NCBI GenBank assembly: GCA_949592205.1
Contig: CATIUR010000004.1
Span: 71,273,837-71,337,836 of the forward strand
Source of the DNA: Helichrysum umbraculigerum
Lineage: Eukaryota; Streptophyta; Magnoliopsida; Asterales; Asteraceae
DNA: 64,000 nt
Reading direction: 5' to 3'
The position numbers and the translations under genes were made by a program. The notes beneath the pieces are model-generated. The model ran no database searches, was not told the origin of the DNA, and saw only the letters and a program-made list of their open reading frames with translations. Below are positions 59,334-64,000 of this stretch, piece by piece. The number at the start of each line of letters is the position of its first letter. The stretch's first letter is position 1.

Positions 59334-59353
59334 TTTGTGTTTATTTTACAGAT

Positions 59354-61847
59354 ATGGCTAGAGCATTTGATAAGGGTCACAACATTTTGGTTGATCTGAA
59401 CCTTGAGGCCAAGCGGGCTGACAGGGTTGCTGATATTCTACGTTTTCTAGCACGATCAAGGATTAGATACGCCATTACGGCCAATCCTCCTATCTCTCAG
59501 GCTATACTGAATGATTTTTGGACAGATATAGTATATGACGAATCTGTCACCCCACCTGAGATTCGAGCTACGGTTAGTGGACAACCTGTTACCTTTTCAG
59601 CTGGTAATCTCCGTGAGATTTTGCAGCTAGGTACCGTAGAACAGGAGAACGGGGATATTGAGTATCCTATGGATTTTATTGAGGGTGCTATAGGTCGTAT
59701 GGGATATACAGGAGACAGACGCGGACGTCAGTTCCAGAAGCCTCTGGTTATTGGTCAGTGGAGGTTTCTTTGGCATGTGATGAATATCGTTTTTGCAGTG
59801 AAGAAGGGTGGTTTTGATGAGTTAAGCCCTGCGATTCTATCGGCTGCACTGTCACTGGTTTATAATAAACCATACAGTTTTTGTGACTATCTTTTTGGTG
59901 AGATTGCGAAACAGATATCGGGGTCTGTTAGATCAAGATTTTTGGTTTACCCGCGATTTTGTATGTTGATTATCCGTGCGCGTCTACCGGATTTGGCTAT
60001 ACCTGAACCACATCTAGTGGTTAATACGATTGATCATCGTGGGTATAACGCCATGTTCATGCAGACGGTCAGGAAGGAAGGAGTGGTGAAACCGGAAGTT
60101 AGACCACTTTTCGGGTATATTGTTGATCCGAACTACGTTGCACCGCCAAATCATGGGTGGTTAGAGGTTGCTCCTGCTGCTGCTGTTGCTCCTGCTGATG
60201 CTGATGTTGTACCAGAACCTGCAGCTGAGGAAGCTCAACCTGAAGATCCACAAGGGCTCCTTGAGGATGTTCTTATTCAGGCTGGTCAGGTTGATCAGCA
60301 AGTGAACCAAGAGGTTGCTGCACAGGTTGTGCAAGAGGTTTTGGAGCAGAATGACGATGCGACCAATCCTTTGCTTCAAGACATTGAGAGTTATTTAGCA
60401 CCACCTGAGGTAATCTTTTATTTATGTGATAATATAGATGCTTAGTTGATAGATTGTTTTTATTAATCATAGATGTATAATATTATTATATAATGATTCT
60501 GATATTAGATATTTAGTAAATTGGATATTATTTCTGATTTTAAAATATAAATATCATTACACGAACAGGAAGCTGAAGCTGAGGCTGCAAATCCAGAAGT
60601 TATATTACTTGAGGATGAGCAGATACAGCTTGATAGATCAGTTGTTGTACCAACTGAGGTATTATATCTGATTAATCTTAAATATATAGAACTTGTATGA
60701 TAGAGCTTATGCTAATCATAAATGTTTAATATATTTAAACTTTAGGATCCTGTTAGATCATCTGGAGGTCGTGATGGTGAGACGGCTTCAGATGAAGATT
60801 CTGACAATACACCTTCTCCTCCTCCGTCTCTTTCTGAAAGGAAGAGAAAAGGTAAGAGTGTTATGGAGGAAGGTACTTAGGAAGTTGAGATTCCTTTGAT
60901 GAAGCGTCCGAGAACGCTGACTATTCGAGAAGGTTAGTATTGATTATAAAAGTTAAATAATCTTAACTTGTTGTTTATCAGGAGTTGAACTGAGACAATT
61001 AATTCTGTATACAGTTGCTCAGGATACACCGCAGGTGGAGATGGATGCACCGGTGGTTACTGAACCGATGTCTTTACCGCTTCAGGTATGAGATATAAGT
61101 TCTATAACTATGAGTGTTATGCAATTAATTAGAGTTTGAGACAGAGTAATCTGTAACAATAACTGATTTTAATTGTGTTTAACTTTACAGCATGAGGTTG
61201 CTGATCTAGTTCGTGGAGCTAATTTTCCGACGAACAAAGCAGCTAGATTTGCGACAAGTTTGCTTACGCAAGCTTTGTCTCAACCTCATACACCGCTGAC
61301 CAGAGACTGGCATATTGAGTCTCTCACACCGCCTGGACCAACGACGATACCTGTTACTCCGACGACTGATGCTGAAAGGATTACATCCTTAGAGTCGAGG
61401 GTAAAGGATTTAGAGAAGCTTACTTCTCAGATTCCAGAGCTGGTGTCGAGCAATCTTCTTCTTTCACAGCAGATACTCAAGCAGAGTGAGTCGTACAATC
61501 TGTTGATGAAGACTCATGAGACGTTGCTTGCGGACTTCACTGTACAGAGACTGAAGTTATCTTCTTTGGAGAGTCTGGTCTTGAGATCGCATTCAGGACA
61601 GTCTACTCAGGGGGAGATATTGGTATATCTGGAGTCTTGCAAGGAAAATGAGCTGAAGAGGAAGAGAGATTCAGACAAGGACGATGATCCCAATGCACCA
61701 AAAGGTGGTGAGCAGACTGGTCCTTCAAAGACTGGTGAGCAAGCTACGATTCAGGGGGAGTCTGGTGCTGGTGCTAGTGGTTCTGGAGTGGATACAAGTG
61801 CAGATAAGACTGTACCGGGTGATACTGAAGCTAGTAAGATAGCTTAG
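59354..61847 (+). CDS. Accessory gene A of the Copia element, five predicted exons, one nonsense codon
   Basis: The ATG at 59,354 follows two bases after an acceptor-like TTTATTTTACAG. Predicted exons are 59,354-60,409, 60,569-60,658, 60,746-60,932, 60,982-61,085 and 61,191-61,847. All introns are GT-AG and the frame is preserved through every junction (phases 0, 0, 1, 0), for about 697 codons. Exon 4 could instead start at 61,015, also in frame. An in-frame TAG at 60,878-60,880 in exon 3 would truncate the product. The N-terminal about 250 residues look globular (RIRYAITANPPISQAILNDF, LREILQLG, QWRFLWHVMNIVF). The middle is acidic and Gln/Glu-rich; the C-terminal part has a coiled-coil-like segment and a Gly/Ser/Thr tail. 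No signal peptide or membrane span, so an envelope role is not supported. From memory it resembles proteins carried by SIRE-like elements in Asteraceae. Function unknown. Confidence 0.72.
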
Positions 61848-62502
61848 TATTATCATAGTACTGTAATATTTGTAATAGTTTGTAGTGAACAAATGTAAAC
61901 TTAATTTATTGTGTAAATATATTTGGCTTAGGGTTATTATTATTTTAAGTAAAATATATTTGATGTATTTTAAGTTTATATAATCATGTTAAGATAAAAT
62001 AGTGATCGAAAGACTTCCGACTCTTTGAGTAGTCGAGCGGCGTGTTCCGATTAATTTCGGCGGTCAAAATTTTATGATAACATATGCATTTTAGATTTGA
62101 TTATAGACTTAAGACCGTAAGGTATATAAGTAATTAACAAGTTAAAAATGTATTCGTATTAACTAGACAAATGATATATAATTTAAAGGTTAACTTGATA
62201 ATAATTTAGATCAATTAACGCTTGGAAATTATATAAGGTAATTAATAGTAAATTTAAATGTTTGGTGATTATTCACAATGCATTAAAATTTAAAATTAAT
62301 TAATATTTGTTAAGTAGACTTAAGAGATTTTAGATTGATTCAGGGTAATCAATAAAAGATTTTATAAGTTATATGTAAGTTGCGTTTATATGTTAGGTTA
62401 AAATATACAAAAGAATTAATAAAGAAATTCTTAGATTGGTTCAGGGAAATCAATGAAGAATTTGAATTATTAATATATTTGTATTTATGTTTTTCTCTAG
62501 GA
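61848..62502. other. Intergenic AT-rich segment between accessory genes
   Basis: No ORF. It ends in an acceptor-like TTTTTCTCTAG (62,490-62,500) just before the ATG of gene B, so part of it is probably a 5' UTR intron of that gene. Confidence 0.55.
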
Positions 62503-63549
62503 ATGGAAATGCTAGATCTATCAGATTCAGAAGATGATATTTTGGATGAGATAGATGAAGAGATTGATTATGATATTGAAGAAGGAGAGTTCAAACTTCC
62601 TGAAGACTGGACTGCAGTATTTGAATCTGTGATAGATGAAGGTGTTGATCTGGATGCAAATGTAGATGAACATGTTGTGAATCCATCAACGACTGAATTT
62701 GTTTTTGTAAATGAACAAGGAGAATCAGTTATTGATTTAGAAGCTTTTGAGAATGCTTCTGAAGATTCAGATACTGAAGTTGAGGAAATAGAGGACAAAT
62801 ACAAACATATGGTTGGTAATCCTATGTTTATCCAAGAAATGCTGAAGAAGAAAAAGGAAAATAAGCCACGCATTTTGAAAGAAGTTGATATTACTGGAAA
62901 GCGTGTACTTAAAACTGGCATTATTGGATGGTATTATGACTCTGACCTGAAGCTCTTCGCGATCAAAAGGTTTGACGGGGTTCAATATTTTGAGAAGAAG
63001 CTTGCAGTGTTTAGTTCGTTGCCTCGATATGAGATTCGAGACTTGGCTAGATTAGATATGATAAATCCAAGTGATGATGATTATGCTAAGTATGTTGAGC
63101 GTATCATTAGGACTGAAGGATTATCTATGAAGTTCTCCAAGATTAAGCCAAGGAAAGGAAAAACGATAAAGCTGAACGAACTCAGTCATAGAACTGGAAG
63201 AAGAAGAAGGAAGAAGGTTTATCCAGCGGTCAACTGTATTAAGCAAATACCTATGAAGACTATGCCTCAGAATATTTTGGGAAAATTGAAATATTGGGGG
63301 GTAGATGCTGGAACAGGAGAAGCCTTTATGATTGAAGCTGATGATGATTATCCTGATGGTGAAAAAGAGATTCTTCGTGTATATGATCACAGACATCTGA
63401 TGAACTTATCAAAGGAAGATCTGATTATGTTATACAAGAACAAGATCAAATCTACTATTGGTTGGGGTGATTTAGCACGAGATTATCATAGGATGGTTAA
63501 AACATGCATCAAGCTTAAAATTTTTGCAGGAAGTAAGATTTACAAATGA
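62503..63549 (+). CDS. Accessory gene B of the Copia element (348 aa)
   Basis: The ATG at 62,503 (MEMLDLSDSEDDILDEID) was chosen because an acceptor-like TTCTCTAG ends at 62,500; the open frame extends further upstream to 62,380 but that part reads as intron. The N-terminal about 130 residues are very acidic. A globular stretch follows (IIGWYYDSDLKLFAIKRFDG, LPRYEIRDLARLDMINPSDD), then a basic block (HRTGRRRRKKVYP) that could be a nuclear localisation signal or nucleic-acid binding patch. The last third has a GWGDLARDYHRMVK motif. It ends 54 nt before the 3' LTR and just before the PPT. No lesion seen. I do not recognise the family. Confidence 0.65.
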   Translation: MEMLDLSDSEDDILDEIDEEIDYDIEEGEFKLPEDWTAVFESVIDEGVDLDANVDEHVVNPSTTEFVFVNEQGESVIDLEAFENASEDSDTEVEEIEDKYKHMVGNPMFIQEMLKKKKENKPRILKEVDITGKRVLKTGIIGWYYDSDLKLFAIKRFDGVQYFEKKLAVFSSLPRYEIRDLARLDMINPSDDDYAKYVERIIRTEGLSMKFSKIKPRKGKTIKLNELSHRTGRRRRKKVYPAVNCIKQIPMKTMPQNILGKLKYWGVDAGTGEAFMIEADDDYPDGEKEILRVYDHRHLMNLSKEDLIMLYKNKIKSTIGWGDLARDYHRMVKTCIKLKIFAGSKIYK

Positions 63550-63592
63550 AGACTAAAGACATCGTGAAGATAAAGACGCTAGAGCTATTGTC

Positions 63593-63603
63593 AAGGGGGA
63601 GTC
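63593..63603 (+). other. Copia polypurine tract
   Basis: AAGGGGGAGTC directly before the LTR start TGTTGGGACATAG. Confidence 0.85.
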
Positions 63604-64000
63604 TGTTGGGACATAGATTGTGACAACAGATCTAGCTTGAAATAGGACTGGTGTAATTATTATGACGTTTGTATATTGGTTTAGATTTGTAAATAAATAT
63701 TTGTTTTGTTAGTAATATTCGTTAAAACATATTATTGTGCTAAGTTAGACGAATGTTTAAAGACGAAATAAATAATAGACGTTTAATGCAAGGCGAGTCG
63801 AGATCTCAGGTCGCAGCGAGTTGAGCTGTGAGGTGAGATCTGAACTCGCGAGGCATTAGTCTGGCGAGCCGAGCTCTGTGTTGGGCTTGGGCTGCGAGTT
63901 GGACCGAACTCGCAGGCCCATGCGAGCCGAGTTGAGTTGGACGTATATAATGTTTTTCATACGGTGAAAAACATAACTTTTGGCTATTCGTCTTTCTGAT
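63604..64000 (+). repeat. Copia 3' LTR, first 397 bp
   Basis: Matches 36,406-36,802 with a single visible difference (GTGTTGGGC here against GTGTTAGGC). Continues past the window end. Confidence 0.93.

Larger units (their letters stand above)
36406..64000 (+). mobile_element. Giant Ty1/copia element (SIRE/Maximus-like) with accessory genes, hosting E3
   Basis: The 5' LTR is at 36,406-36,993 and a matching 3' LTR begins at 63,604 and leaves the window. Between them are gag-pol, a long non-coding spacer, the inserted gypsy element E3 (46,082-59,328), two accessory genes and a PPT. Without E3 the element would be roughly 14.5 kb. The pol order PR-INT-RT-RNase H is Copia. The long double-knuckle Gag and the extra genes behind pol suggest the SIRE/Maximus lineage. 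Over 397 comparable LTR bases I saw one difference. Confidence 0.9.

Noticed and set aside
59354..61847. Accessory gene A as a retroviral-type envelope
   Set aside because: No signal peptide, transmembrane segment or glycosylation-rich ectodomain is visible; position after pol alone is not evidence.

Overview
The window is a block of nested plant LTR retrotransposons; I see no confident host protein-coding gene, rRNA or tRNA gene. Typical eudicot retroelement proteins, large Ty3/gypsy LTRs, MITEs and long AT-rich spacers indicate a nuclear plant genome. The extra genes behind the Copia pol remind me of SIRE/Maximus elements in Asteraceae, but that is from memory and was not searched.

Left block (1-22,942) is a nest of Tekay/Del-type chromoviruses. 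E1 (2,922-13,215) is complete: two 2,349-bp LTRs, a PBS, a leader ORF, an uninterrupted 1,486-aa gag-pol and a PPT. It sits inside the RT coding region of sibling E2 (1-2,921 plus 13,221-18,281, left end off-window). E2 in turn sits in an LTR of a third element, X (18,282-19,502). X appears to sit in the integrase of a fourth, Y (19,522-22,942).

Middle block (22,943-32,604) is AT-rich spacer. It holds microsatellites, a 301-bp Mutator-like MITE with a perfect 9-bp target duplication, a second foldback element of about 580 bp, two tandem segment duplications (517 and 330 bp), possible Helitron 3' ends, and decayed gypsy LTR pieces in opposing orientations.

Right block (32,605-64,000) starts with N, a non-autonomous LTR element (2,664-bp LTR, only 847 bp of non-coding interior). 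The 3' LTR of N is broken by a giant Copia element (36,406 to beyond 64,000). That Copia carries a damaged gag-pol and, downstream of pol, two accessory genes. One is a five-exon gene with phase-consistent introns. Gypsy element E3 (46,082-59,328) is inserted just upstream of the first accessory gene, with a perfect TGTTG target duplication.

The most unusual signal crosses families. Every well-resolved LTR element here carries an array of a short, usually CpG-rich, quasi-palindromic motif in its LTR or leader. The motif differs in each family, and differs even between E1 and E2, which otherwise share alignable LTRs. In most gypsy LTRs the array lies between a strong splice-donor-like GTAAGT/GTAAGG and a downstream acceptor-like CAG, so it may lie in an LTR intron. 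A second theme is extra ORFs upstream of gag in E1, E2 and E3. These are readings by eye; alignments, transcripts and small-RNA data would decide them.
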